From: Tetrapyrgos nigripes | Lineage: Eukaryota; Basidiomycota; Agaricomycetes; Agaricales; Campanellaceae | Assembly: GCA_013368315.1 (NCBI GenBank) | Contig: JAACJM010000078.1 | Span: 248,001-312,000, forward strand | Length of the DNA: 64,000 nucleotides | Direction of reading: 5' to 3' | Shown here: one piece after another, positions 41,219 to 52,989 of the stretch | Numbering within the stretch: position 1 is the stretch's first letter | Layout of the letters: every line of letters begins with the position of its first letter | Position numbers and translations under genes: made by a program | The notes under the pieces: generated by a model | Told to the model about the DNA's origin: nothing | What the model saw: only the letters and a program-made list of their open reading frames with translations | Database searches by the model: none

Positions 41219-41312
41219 TCGCTGTCATACTAACTTATAATTACAGGAAAGATCATGATGTGCACGTCGTCGTCCACATCATGATCTTTCCTGTAAATTA
41301 CTATGACAGCGA
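41219..41312. other. Long hairpin (inverted repeat, 12-nt loop)
   Basis: Two 22-nt perfectly complementary arms (41241-41262 and 41275-41296) around the loop CACGTCGTCGTC, extended by outer arms TCGCTGTCAT (41219) and ATGACAGCGA (to 41312) with a few unpaired bases between. The whole folds into a ~40-bp stem. No target duplication or coding is evident. Confidence 0.9.
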
Positions 41313-41851
41313 CAGTTTTTGAAGGACAAAAGCGAGATCCCCGAGATATGCAGTGCGAAAGGAGGGGGAATACAAGGACCCCAGATAATAAGTGACGAAG
41401 CCGGTCTAAGGATTTGGCAGTTTGCCAAAATTTGTTTGAACCCTGGGCTCCTCCCAGGTCCAATCTTTTGTCCTTGTTTTTTATGATCCATTTTATTGTG
41501 CAGGGTGAACCTAAATGATTGAATGAACTGTTGTAAATCTCAAACTCTCTAGCTGAGTAGCAGTTGAAGCTGGATGAGAAGAGTCCAATGCTTGCTTCTG
41601 CAGAGTTAATAACATGTGGAAAGTCTCAAGTGAGTGCATGATTACTTGCAATATCCTTCCCCACCACCTCTACCTCTACCTCTCCTTTCATGTCCTCATC
41701 ATCTTCCAACCTCCCCTTCCAGCTGAGTGAACTTTTGGAGGATGAGGAAGTAAATGTACTAAGTAATCTAGGATAGCTAGAAATGTGTAAAACCATCCCC
41801 ACAGCGAGAAGAATTTCCCTTCTTTGCCATAAGAAAGGATGACAGTCAGAA
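41313..41851. other. No gene seen
   Basis: Minus-strand frames of 70-80 codons (41230-41491) show no pattern. 41640-41720 is CT-rich and resembles 40140-40200 in wording (CACCTCTACCTC...), perhaps a decayed copy. Confidence 0.35.
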
Positions 41852-43923
41852 TCAATCGTCTCTTCCTATTTCTGATATCTCATCATCGAAATCCACTATA
41901 GTATCCAATATTACACTATGACTAACCCGACCGTTCCTCCTCCTCAGACCCGAGACCGTTTCAAGTTCTAGATCATGATTTTCTGAATATGGCATAGTGG
42001 GGACAAAATCAATATCAATCAGCCTTTGAGAGGAGAGAATTCCTTCATCGACTGATTTATGAAGGTTGAGAAGCATACGCGATGCCATTATTGCGGCGAA
42101 GTTGACTGCGAATGTAGATAGGGGTTCTGTGGTGTAGGCCTGAGGTATACGAGGTGAAGGGAATTAAAGAGCCAGAAAAAGCCGAATGAGTTGGGAAACA
42201 AGGTGAATCATGTGGATACCTACCCCGGAGGCCTAAGCCAAAGATGTAAATGAGTAAAGCCGCAGGCGTATGGGGAAGCCTAACTCACATAGCACGTTGT
42301 TATATGTACAAGCGTCGCAAGCAGCTTCAACCTGGTATATTTCAACATCTCGGCAGATGACATATAAAAAACCTCTACAGCGTCGACACTTACACATAGT
42401 ACATGGCACCTGTTTGATGGATCACAATCGAGGAAAGAACAGATACATCCACCCAGGATTAGAATATGAGCAGAAAAGTTACTCACCATCTCTAAATAAC
42501 AACGCAATCAACGGATCCGGCACCTGGGCATTGAAGCCATGATAATGTCTCATTGACCAGGATTTCCATAGTGTTAATGAAAAGATGACGGAGTCGAAGG
42601 CTAGAATTAGGATCCATGGGAGTATTCGGCCTGTGGGAGAAGGAACAAAACGAGCAATCGGATTGAGCATGGGTTTGATGTAAGTACAAGTGAGGGACGC
42701 ACGGAAAACACTGAGAAGACCAAGGTCGAATTCGAAGACAAGGATGGGCGTTCAACATGAAGGTACCTGTTCCCGAGCTGAAACGTAGCCACTCACGCAT
42801 CGAGAGGTACAGCGACCACACACCCTTCGGGTTGCAATTCCATCTGTCTCATACCTTCGCCTGAGCTCCTCCACTGTGGATGTAGATATAGAGTACACAC
42901 ATCGTATGTAGACATATGGCGATGGATAACATAGAGGCATAGAGATCAGCAAATTGTACGCCAATTACTTCTTTGATTGAAGTCCACTCACCATAGCAAA
43001 TCCCGCGATTGACAAAATGGGGACAACCATAATAACCAAAATCGGACGACTCCGTTCGTAAAGTGCGTATGTACGCATACCGAGGGTGCCTATCAGCGCC
43101 AGGGTGAGCGTAAATCAGGTAAACCGTGCCATAGGAAGATTCGAGGATTAGTACTTAGAAGTAAACCCACCGTATACAATCATAGCTTTCAAAATGGCCC
43201 AAACGATCCAGCAGAGATGGTATCGCCTGCACCTAGATACAAACAAGCCAATTCAGAATCAAAGGGCAAATCTAGAATTTATCTTGATTGGAATTTACTG
43301 ACGCCTGGAAAGTAAAAAGCAGAAAGATTGGTGTTCAGAGCCAGAGCCATGGCGTCAACGTATGATTAAAGAAAAAGCCGTGATGCATCGAATGAAGGGT
43401 TATGCACTCACGCTAGTACTCATCATCGAAAACTTCACTACTGTCACAGGAATATATCCGACCAACGCTAAATATCGCATAATAAGAAAGCAATAAGAGG
43501 ATAGGATTTTAGGTCGTGTCCAGATGTACTCGACTTCATCGCCTGAAACAATATCAATCGGAGGCGAAAACATGACAGTCAACCACTGAGTACTAGGAAA
43601 TTAGGATAGAAGTCAGGCGGAACTCACCGAAAGTGATAATATGATCCCAAAAAAGAATCGCTATAAATTTTGCGCTTGTGGGTTACCAATGCGTCCACGT
43701 TGAAAAGCTTGCAAAAACGTACTGATACCCAGGAGATACATATACCTATGGACCATTCTGCGGACCCGCAGAGTATTAGGACCAGTGTTTATTAAAAACA
43801 GGCACCATTGTGAAGCGAACGGGCAAGCGAACGGGCAAGGACCCTGAAGAAATAGAACGGAGCTACTCACATCTGTCCTTCAATACCGACGATGCCAACG
43901 CCGGGATTGCTGCCCTGATCCAT
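41852..43923 (-). CDS. DUF6533-domain multi-pass membrane protein
   Basis: Minus-strand multi-exon gene starting 'MDQGSNPGVGIVGIEGQ' (43923-43870). The exon at 43555-43430 carries the DUF6533 signature 'DEVEYIWTRPKILSSYCFLI' and 'MRYLALVGYIPV'. Later exons read 'RYHLCWIVWAILKAMI', 'LGMRTYALYERSRPILVIMV', 'ELQPEGCVVAVPLDA', 'DSVIFSLTLWKSWSMRHYHG', and finally 'NFAAIMASRMLLNLHKSVDE' with an acidic tail 'VDFDDEISEIGRDD' (TGA 41854-41852). This is the usual layout of a large basidiomycete family of about seven-helix proteins of unknown function. I could not fix all inner exon edges (notably 43640-43720 and 42300-42420); phases were not all checked, so a lesion cannot be excluded. Confidence 0.75.
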
Positions 43924-44852
43924 AATGATATGACAATCTCCTCCTCAGGAGTCCAGGATGAGATCGGTTTGGTTTTGAAGGAAGAGGGAGGGGAGTCCTC
44001 AGTAGAGAGGCAACGGAAAGGAATTCGTCCATCTCAACCAGTGCGTCCTTTTATAAAAGCTTTTCGGCATTCGCCAAGTACGCGCTAGCCAATACCGTCC
44101 CTGCATCCCCACACCAGGATTCAAAATGATATTCATCTTCGCCTAAAAAATAGACCAAGGTGTGTGTTCATTATGCTTGACTTGACGCTCATCCTCTCCG
44201 TGACTGCGCCGTCGGACCGTAGACTCGTTGTCCAGGGAAACGTATGTATATTGTATATCTCATTTGTATGTACTTCGTAGGTACTGAGACTTAGTCTGCA
44301 TTGAGGCTCGAGAGTGCTTAGTATTAGTAACATACACACCCATTTTCTGGTTTGTTTCAGGGTTACAAAAAGTCTTATTGCTTTCAAAAAAAAATGTTTC
44401 AAAGTTTCTGAGGGCCTAGGCAATGACGCAAACGGCGTCAATAGCCCGATCTGGCCCCGACCATTGAGTCGGACCATGTCGGCATCTCCCGACACATGGT
44501 CTAATTACACTGCGCTAATGTCGACTTCGCATCGCACCTGGGTCCTGTTACTGCGTGACAGCAATTGACACGTACCTTTGCGGACTTAGTCCATGAACTC
44601 CCACTTGACTCGTGAGTACCCCTGGTCCCATATGTAAGTACAGTAAGTACATACTGAGTTACTAAACGTCTCCTCAGACTATAAATGTAAGTAATTCAAA
44701 TAATATTTGGAATATAGAGAGAGGGTGGTAGATGACGGAGCGATCGTAGCACTTGCTCAGTAGACGCGTTGCGAATTTCCGAATGTACCAATCTCGTGCC
44801 AGAGACCGCGATTACTACTAACTAGAGTCTACTTGAATTAAAGCTAGAATCC
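43924..44852. other. No gene seen
   Basis: Short frames only. A spaced repeat CGACATGGTC/ACACATGGTC occurs near 44470-44500. 44640-44700 is rich in GTAAGTAC words. Confidence 0.35.
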
Positions 44853-45186
44853 TCATTCTGGGAAAACGAGCGGAAGCATGGCTTCAAATATATCCCAAGC
44901 ATTCACCATTGTCAGCTCTGGAACTTGAAGAGAATCATAAATCCCTTTAGCCCGCTGAGAATTCAGCTGGGACGGACTGAAGATCATCGCCCCCCATTTG
45001 CTGCATGATCTCCTGTACAACAGTACCATCCACAGGCAGTAGATAGTTATCGCCATCCCAATTCTTGTAAAGAGCAAACTTTTCGTCCCGCGACATACCC
45101 GATGGTCCCCCGCTATTCTTATTCGTTCGCATCCTCACGCCGTTTCGGAATTCCATAAATTCGTTGAGCTCCTTTTGGAGTAACAT
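44853..45186 (-). pseudogene. C-terminal fragment of a recurrent mushroom repeat protein
   Basis: Two overlapping minus-strand frames make one C-terminus: 45186-44947 ('LLLQKELNEFMEFRNGVRMR', 'NSGGPSGMSRDEKFALYKNW') and, after a one-base shift near 44965, 45077-44853 ('RAKGIYDSLQVPELTMVNAW', 'DIFEAMLPLVFPE'). I recall similar C-termini in many mushroom genomes in repeat-associated proteins, but cannot name the family. No N-terminal part is present. Confidence 0.4.
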
Positions 45187-45669
45187 TGGCCACAGCCATT
45201 GACAAAGTATACTGAAATATTGTAATTCGTCAGATACAGGCCACCAAATCTTTTCCTTCGCACCTTATATCTCCACTACCTCCCACGAGAATTTACTTAA
45301 CTCACCCTAAACCATCACTAACTATGTCTCTCCAGATACTACCCAATTTTTCCCCTCGCTTGAGGTTCACTCCAATGCCACAGTCAACTCCATTTTATTC
45401 CTTGTCATGGATTAATTACCACTGTCCCTTTTTGCCTTTTAATGTCCCTACCTGACATACAAGATCTTTCAGTGATGTTGGGGTCACTCCCCATGCAGCA
45501 TGGGTTTTACCTGAGCCCAGCTAAGACCTTCATAGGCACAGTGTGGTTATGCCTGAATAGGGGCCAGGTTTTTCACCCTGACATCATACACAAACTTGGA
45601 GAAAGCGCTCACGTATTGTCCATTTACTATTGATTCTTCTCTTCCTGTCCTTCATAGTACGTATTTACG
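45187..45669. other. No gene seen
   Basis: Left flank of the hAT MITE. It ends in TATTTACG (45662-45669), the first copy of the target duplication. Confidence 0.4.
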
Positions 45670-46237
45670 TAGGGCTCCTATCGGATCGGATTGGGTCGGA
45701 TTCGGATGCCATCCGCTAGGATTGTGGTCTGAAAAAACCCAATCTGCATCCGCCGGATGATCGCCGGATGAGCGCAGCTTTGACGCACCTTCACTGTATG
45801 ATGCCTGAGAGTCTCGTTCTGCGCTTTTTTTTCAAGTATTTTCGTTCAATTCTATGCTTTGAAGTAGAGTACTTATTTTAATTATGAAAATCATGGGGTA
45901 CATACTACAGAGTCTCTCAGTTGCTTTCAGTGCTTCAAGAAAGAATGTTCTCACACTAAGTAGACTACCATTAAAATTGCAGGTCACTTTGTAGATTAAA
46001 AAATAAAACTAAAATGAGATGCGAGTTACTGTATAGTACCTCGGGAAAGCCCGAGACTGGTCAAAATTTGCCAACAATGAAGAATTCGCACGCTCCTAAC
46101 CCATCCGCAGATCATCCTCGGATTGGTCGGATGCCATTCGTCGGTCGGTGGAGGAAGAGAAGCACCATCCGCATCCGAATCCGAAGCAGCAATCGGAGTC
46201 GGATGGCGTCGGATCATCTGATCCGATAGGAGCCCTA
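45670..46237. mobile_element. Non-autonomous hAT element (MITE), 8-bp target duplication
   Basis: 568 bp with inverted ends TAGGGCTCCTATCGGATC / GATCCGATAGGAGCCCTA and a perfect 8-bp duplication TATTTACG (45662-45669 and 46238-46245), the hAT signature. The subterminal regions are packed with short CGGAT/ATCCG words in both directions, which in hAT elements can be transposase binding sites. No transposase. Confidence 0.92.
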
Positions 46238-46245
46238 TATTTACG

Positions 46246-46899
46246 TTTCTGGCTGTACTCTGTACTTAGCGTCCATCATCAAAAATTCCCACTCAGGCCC
46301 CGTCATTTTTTGGCGGGGTCGTGTCTCGGCTAAACCTCTGCATGAGCAAGTTTAAGTTGTCTGACCCGTTCCAGATGGGCGAGTGTATCACACAATTTGC
46401 ACACGATTAGTAGGGCTGACCCGCGCCACTTGGGCACTTTTCGCCCTCAACACGTGATGTTCTCACAGTCCAAAAAGGCAAACCTTTGATGGGCCATGGG
46501 CCAAGCCCAGAGTTCCATCGTTCTTCCTCCAGAGGTGCTTTCTTTGTATGTTTTTGGCCTCTGGTTGAAGTCATGAGTGTTGTTTCACTACAAAAGCCTC
46601 AGAGCTGTGGTGAGGCAAAGTCAACCTGATATACAAGCTCTTAAATACCATGGAATAGCATAAAAATGATACATTTGGGCTTGCTAAGGTAATATACAGT
46701 GTAAACATGATATAAAGACCTCATAAAGACATGTTGAACACATCCAAAAGATACTAAACTACACTATCCTATCCTGTCCAACTCATTAGCACAAAATGGG
46801 CCTCTGGCCCTGGAAGAACCACAACATAACCCTGAAAGATGAGCAAGTTAGCAAAACACTGAAGGCACACTATAGAAGCAAACTGATAGTGAAAAAAAG
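46246..46899. other. Flank of the large hAT; left arm of an outer inverted repeat
   Basis: 46438-46460 (TTTTCGCCCTCAACACGTGA...) is the inverse of 52222-52244 on the other side of the hAT element, with one mismatch. The hAT therefore seems to sit in an older element of ~630 bp. No gene. Confidence 0.6.
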
Positions 46900-47335
46900 C
46901 AGTGTTGTCATAAGTTAAGCCTTAAGAACACCCTTAAGATAAGCCTTAGCATCAGCCCCAACCCTTATTAACCCTTAACTACCCTTAATAATCAAGTTTA
47001 GTGCGAGTCGTTGACAGACAACCTGCACTAAGGAAAAATTCCTGTCTACAACCTCCTTCGACATGCCTCCTCTTCTTGGGCCCCTCTGGCAATTCTTTCA
47101 CCATAGTACTGGCAAATCTAATTCTTCCCACAACCAAGCTTACTGTCTCGGGTGCATTCAGAAGCACCATCCAGAAGGAGTTGCAATACAGTTGGATGAA
47201 AATGGAAAGGAGGTTTTTAATTTGAGTGACACATAGTTTGTCACTGGTGTGTGTCTGAACTGTATGACATTGCCTGTCTCTCATGACCTTGTAGCCCTCA
47301 CTGTCAACAGCACCAAGTACGCTATGATGCTGCAC

Positions 47336-47718
47336 TGTAAGGGGACAGTTTCCTTTTCCTTTCTCTTCTCCTTTAGGACTTGTTTATTCTTGTTTTATCT
47401 GGACTCCATTGACTTGTTTACCATTGTTCCATTGTTTCATCATCCATCATTATTGTTCATCATTCTGATCTCCCATCATTCCACTTTTCTATTACTTTGT
47501 TGCTGCTGTATAGTTTTGCAGATCTTTTCCCAGGCCTTCATACCAGTATATATACCCCTTCCCTGCAGGCGAGTATCCTTGAGTTTTTCTCTTTGGATCT
47601 GCTCCTGCAGGTGTGTAGTATGTTAGTCTTGTATCATCTAGCGCTGACTTATATATACTTTGGATCTCCTCCTGCAGTTGTTAAGTGATTGCCTCACATG
47701 TCAGGAGTCGCCCTTACA
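47336..47718 (+). repeat. Solo LTR of the 19.7-24.9 kb chromovirus family
   Basis: 383 bp, TGTAAGGGGACAGTTTCC...GTCGCCCTTACA, flanked by TGCAC on both sides (47331-47335, 47719-47723). It matches the reverse complement of 24582-24949. It lies between the BED finger and the rest of the hAT transposase. Confidence 0.95.
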
Positions 47719-49599
47719 TGCACATTTTAAAGTGTCCCAATGTGTCGAAGCAGGCTAAAAAGGTTGTGCAAGAGCTCAAGTCTGGTGAGAAGGGAGAAGA
47801 TGAGGGTACCGAAGCTGATGATGAGTCTGTGGATGGGGAGGGGACTTCCTCTCGACCCTTGAAGAGAAAGAAACTTGACAAAGTCAAGACATACACACAG
47901 CAGACCCTCAAACTTCCCAAGGGACCAGATATTCCATTCACAGATGAGCAAAAGAAGGCCATCAAGAAGCAATTTGGCTGTGCGACTGCATCTGCAAATC
48001 TCCCATTCCACTGGATACATGACCCTGAAGTGATTGCACTTCTTCTGATGTTTTGTTCACCAGAGCGTTGAGAACTTGCTGGCCAGATCCTTTATGAAGC
48101 ATATGAAGAGGTTGAGGAGGAACTCATTGAGACTCTCAATAAGCAGAATGTCACCATGTCATATGTATATCAATGATTCAAGTTTGCTTTATCACATTCT
48201 TTTCAAGAGGTTGACATTTTTGTACAGGACTGATGGATGGAAGGATATCTCATGCAATTCCATTGCTGGTGTCAATGTTTCTGCATCTTTCCAGGTATGT
48301 CATATGTTATGCATTTTTATGTGAAATCTCATTGCCTGATGCATACCAGCCATATCTTATTGAGCTTCAGAAAACCAATAAGGACAAAAAGGATGCAGTA
48401 TCCTTTTGTGAAGCCTACAAAGATATGGTTGACTGTACCGAAGTCAAGTACAAGTGTAATATTGTTGCGTTTACAACAGATAATGATGGTGTTGGTGGTG
48501 CTGGGCGTAAGTTACTTGTTGAAAAACAACCGTGATTGTTGGGTACTCCTTGCACTGCTCATCAGGTAAGTGCTTTGATTTCATATACTGTTGATATCAC
48601 TGGGTCTTACATTTTTACAGTGCCAACTTGTTCTTGGTGATTACTTCAAAGAGAACAAGGAAGCAGCTGGTTATTCAGAGGATGCATCTGAGCTTTTAGG
48701 ATGGATTCTCAATCATTCCAAAGTTCATGACATTTTTGACCAGACACAGCTGGAGAAAAGTCCTGAGCTGAGGGAGCCACTGGCTTATATCATGGTGAGT
48801 CTTACACACTGAACCACGCATTTTTGCTCTTTTGATCGCCTTTGTGATCTCAAGGATCCTCTTCAGCATGCTGCTTTTCTCAAACACAGAGATATTATTG
48901 CGGTGCAGGTTGGTGCAGAGAAAAACAACCGAAAGAAGCAGGAGATGGAGGACTCTGCAAATAAACAATGTGATCTCATTATGGACAACGTGTTCTGGAA
49001 TGGCTTCAGGTCTGTTGTGGAAGATATTGAGCCAATCTGCTATGCTGTCAATATTTGCCAAGGCAATAAAGTATGTCCAGACCAAGTACTACTTGTCCTT
49101 GGTGGTCTTTTCCTGCATTTTAGTCATCATACAAAGCCTGCAGTCAGGGATGGAATGAAGAAGCGATTGGAAAAGAGGTGGAAGTCTTATGATCAGGAGT
49201 TTTTTTGTGTTTGCTATGGTCTTGAATCCATTTGAGCAGTTGGATCAGTTTGGAGAAGCGGCAAAGATTGGAATTTGGACTTTGCTAGAGTACTTCAAGA
49301 AGGTGAGTACTAGTTGAGAGCCTGTACTCAAGCTTATGCTTTCATTTTGATCACTAGTTTTATCAATGTGTCAATTCCTGTCCTCCTCACTCAGGCCTCA
49401 CAGATGAACAACTTGCTGAGTTCGACTTGGCCAAGGAAAAATCAGAGGTTGATGTTGCAAAGGCATTCATGCAGTATATGTCATGGACTGGGGACTTTGG
49501 TGACTTTAAAGCCAACAAAGATACTGTTCAAAAAACTTTTGTACATTCCAGTATTTCCTGAATTCTGAATGCTTCTAGACTGCTCACATATTCTTAGGA

Positions 49600-50060
49600 C
49601 AATGATTGATGCAAGGATAAAGAACGAGTCTAAAGACTCTTCACAAAACTAGTGAGATGTGAAGATCTCAAACTCGATCTACATGCCTCAAGGCTGATAT
49701 GATAGAATATGAAGCTTTGGGGTGAACAGTGACTGGGCACCTGACGAGGACTTAGGCAAAGCTAAATTGGAAGTGGGTGGTTGACAAGACGTTTATTGCT
49801 TGTTACCTATGCATATATATACTAGAAGTACAAGTCAGAATGAGTCATAAAAGAGGCAGTGCGTATTGATAATGACTATAATAAAATGAGTCAAAAAGTA
49901 GTAAGTTTGAGTCAAGTACAGCATCTAAGCAGTGTAGTAGTACACAGGGATACACAGTAAAATGAAATAGACACGAGGAGAGGATGCACAAAGCTGAAAT
50001 ATCAATAGGCAAAATAATGTCATATCACATGACTGATATTCATAAAACCCAAGTGTCTTG
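49600..50060. other. Unexplained non-coding segment within the hAT element
   Basis: No frame matching the transposase; too long for a typical intron here. It may be another inserted element, but I found no clear target duplication. Confidence 0.35.
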
Positions 50061-50465
50061 TGCAGAGAGGAGTGGCATAGGGGAATATGGAACAAATATA
50101 GATACCATAAAACAGTATCTTATGATCCTATACAATTCTGGGAGCACTGTCTCGAGTTAGCAGAGTTTGCGATCTTGATTTTGACAGTAGTCATGAACTC
50201 TGCCGCTGATGAGTGGCTTTTCTCTAACTTGAAAATCACAAAAACTCGATTGTGCAACCATCTGAAGCTTCCTTGCCTTCAGAAAATGACCAAGGCAAGT
50301 TTCTACATATATTCTACATGCCTCCTGCAACTGAGAATCCTAAACTACACCTTTGGATTTTAGGTTCAAGCAAAGATTCAGTCTCAGCAGATTCAAGGCC
50401 AAGTTGTGGATATCTGTTCAAAGCACAAGAATCATTCCAATGAATGTGTACAAATTCTATTAGCA

Positions 50466-51037
50466 GTTACGAGGCCCTTAAAGGCCGAGTTAACTTATGT
50501 CAACCTCGAAAATTTTACCATGACCTCAAACTCCCACCCCTTTTTGTTGCCACTCAATCAGCTGTATGACCACTGCGTGTTGTCACCAGTTGTCACCAGT
50601 CATCACCCCACGCCAGTCTCTACTTTCCTGACAACCTGAAATGTCCAGACTCAGTCTGGACCAGGTCCAACAACCATTGACGTCATGCCAGTGTGTCAAC
50701 TCATCTCACCTTCACTGCCAGCATCGTGCTTCATGGGATACTTACTTGCATCCATGGCTTTCTCTCTGGAAGTGTGGCCATACTAATTATTATCTGAGAT
50801 TTGCCAGCACTCACTGCCTTACTTCCTCCACTTCTGAAGCTTGGCTTTGGCCTCGATGCCCTCATAATTCTTGCCTCTCCATTGTCATCAATTTATGTTT
50901 AGCAACCTGTAGCAACCTCAAAGTCTTTTCCACAGGTTCAAACTCCCAACTTACTCATACTGCTTTGCAAGTAGCTGCAATGTAGTCAATACAAGAGTGA
51001 AATTTTGGTATGATTTTGTTGAGGAGGGCCTCGTAAC
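50466..51037. mobile_element. MITE of repeat family R1 inside the hAT element
   Basis: Inverted ends GTTACGAGGCCC (50466) and GGGCCTCGTAAC (to 51037), about 570 bp. The left half shares GGCCGAGTTAACTTATGTC and ACCTCGAAAATTTTACCATG with the 30.4-30.6 kb copy, and the internal hairpin TCCAGACTCAGTCTGGA (50643-50659). Beyond the right end, CTTGCCATGCGAAGCAGTGG also matches the 30.3 kb copy, so the true boundary may lie further right. No clear target duplication. Confidence 0.7.
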
Positions 51038-52067
51038 TTGCCATGCGAAGCAGTGGCACCTTTCCCCAGTGCCTTGATACAAAGATCTATTGGATGACAA
51101 TGATTCTATTGATACAATTTACACTGCTTCTCGCACAGGTTGGAGATGGGAGCTTCAAAAATGGATGGATGAGGTTGATTGTGAGGAATTGGAGCAGTTT
51201 CAGAGAGAGGGGACTGAGGAAAGTGGTGAACTAGATGTGGATGAGAATTCAGATATGGATGTTAATGAATCTACCAGCTCAACAGCGCAGCCTGTCAATC
51301 GCAAATGGTTGCCAATCACCCTTGACAAACTTTTCAGAGGGACCCCAAAGCAACCGTTGAATGACTTCATTGCTCCTCGTACAGATTGCCAAGCATATAA
51401 TGAAGAGGTGATGATGATGGAGCTTCTCGCAGTGGAGTATTCTGATGAACCACCAGATGATGGAGAGCTTGAAGGGTCTGGTGATGATTATGGCGCATAA
51501 ATTGTACTTTTCGAAAACTCTCTGTCATTACAGCAGTTTGCAAAATTAATGAGACTCGCGTAGAATACAGCAAACAATTATAATAGCTGAACTAGTGTAT
51601 ACGTATGTGTCTTCATCTTCTACTTCATCTATGCTGTCTACCACAACGTCTACATTGCCTATACTTTCTTCTGGCTCACTATGTCTTCTGACCATGATGA
51701 GTTTGACTCTTCTCAGCCTGACTTCCCTGAAGACCCTTTGTCATTGCCAAATTGAATGCACAAAGAACTGGGAAGGGCAGATATGAGATATGAGAGATGC
51801 TGACAGTGTAGAAGGGAAGAGCTGGGTTGGGGGCAGCATAAACGACGTGGAAGACAAAGGACACACAGTAGACAGTACGGATCAAGCTATTTTTATTATT
51901 GTTTGCTGTATTCTACTGAGATCAATTGTCCCCCACGAGTCTCATTAATTTTGCGAACTGCTGTAAGCCTTAAATACCCTTACCTTAATAACCGTTAATA
52001 AGTATTTAAGCCCTTAAGAAAAATTTTCACCCTTATTAAGCCCTTAATTGACATCACTGAAAAAAAG

Positions 52068-52989
52068 AGACAAGGCATAGAGAGAGAACAGAGCAGGCCT
52101 AAGACCAGGGGGAGGGAGGGCGTTCGCGAGTGTTGGTGGTGGTGGTGGTGATGAAAGAACAATCAATGAACAAGCAAAACACACTGGACGCTTTCAGTCA
52201 GCTGACTGAAGCTCCATTGGGACATCACGTGTTGAGGGCGGAAAGTCAAAACCACCCATGCCAGCCAGTTATTAGATAAGTAAGAAATATTCTCATGAGT
52301 GGTTTCCCTGCTTCCTTGCCATATCTCAGGCCAGAAATTACAGATTTTAATTCATATTCTATCAGCTGTAACATCCACCCTTCTGCATGCCAAAAATCCT
52401 GACTGAAAACGAAGCAGAACTTGTGGAAAGACCTGAAGTCCATTTCCACGTGAACACAGCCACTTCCACATCAAGCTTTGGGCTGCAAATTTACCCGCTC
52501 AATAACTACAGTTTCCACTCATTCTATTGCCCTGAAAATTTGTATGTACAATCTTCTGTATATAAGTACATTAAAGAAACAATGAAGCAATTTGGTGTGG
52601 AAATCCTTGTGCCTTTGCCATGCCGACATTAATTACATAATAAGGTGCTGGCATGGCTCACGCTCAGAGATTACCAAAAGACTAATTATCTGGTCATATT
52701 TGTTCAGTTAGTCGGTAATATGAGGTGCAGGTGCATTGTCACAGATGAGTGCATATTTCCACAGACCAGCACAAACCAGCGCATAGCGGGTTTTCACTGG
52801 AAGTAAGTAATGAAGAGAGTGTGGGCCAGTGCTGAGGCATGGTGAGTACGAGGCCAGAGGGAATGGTGAAGTACACATTATTTTTTTATGGCAAAATGTT
52901 ATACCACTATAGATAGGGTAGAAAACACATAAGAAGCAATCCAGAAAGTTAGAAATCTATTCAATACCCAATCAACACGTTTCCAAACA
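52068..52989. other. Right flank of hAT; outer inverted-repeat arm and R3 copy
   Basis: 52222-52244 pairs with 46438-46460. A (GTG)n run lies at 52131-52150. 52819-52876 is an R3 copy (GTGTGGGCCAGTGCTGAGGC, GTACGAGGCCAG). No gene seen. Confidence 0.5.

Larger units (their letters stand above)
47063..51500 (+). pseudogene. hAT transposase (BED finger), interrupted
   Basis: Starts at ATG 47063 with a BED zinc finger ('GPLWQFFHHSTGKSNSSHNQ', 'AYCLGCIQKHHPEG'). A solo LTR interrupts it at 47336; the frame resumes at 47719 ('HILKCPNVSKQAKK'). Spliced pieces follow with the hAT core: 'DGWKDISCNSIAGVNVSASF', 'IVAFTTDNDGVGGAGRKLL', 'CQLVLGDYFKENKE', 'EPLAYIM', 'DNVFWNGFRSVVEDIEPICY', 'VLNPFEQLDQFG'. 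50126-50300 carries the C-terminal dimerisation motif 'LTVVMNSAADEWLFSNLKIT', and 51090-51500 the acidic end 'NRKWLPITLDKLFRGTP'. Several gaps are introns (GT..AG visible at 48296 and 48565); 49600-50060 and the MITE are not explained by splicing. Non-functional as it stands. Confidence 0.85.
46900..52059 (+). mobile_element. hAT transposon, complete ends, 8-bp target duplication
   Basis: 5160 bp flanked by AAAAAAAG on both sides (46892-46899 and 52060-52067). Ends are inverted: CAGTGTTGTCATAAGTTAAG on the left against CAGTGATGTCAATTAAGGGC (complement) on the right; both subterminal regions are full of CCTTAA/TTAAGG words. The interior encodes a BED-finger hAT transposase on the plus strand. 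Two later insertions lie inside: a solo LTR (47336-47718) and an R1 MITE (about 50466-51037). Confidence 0.93.
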
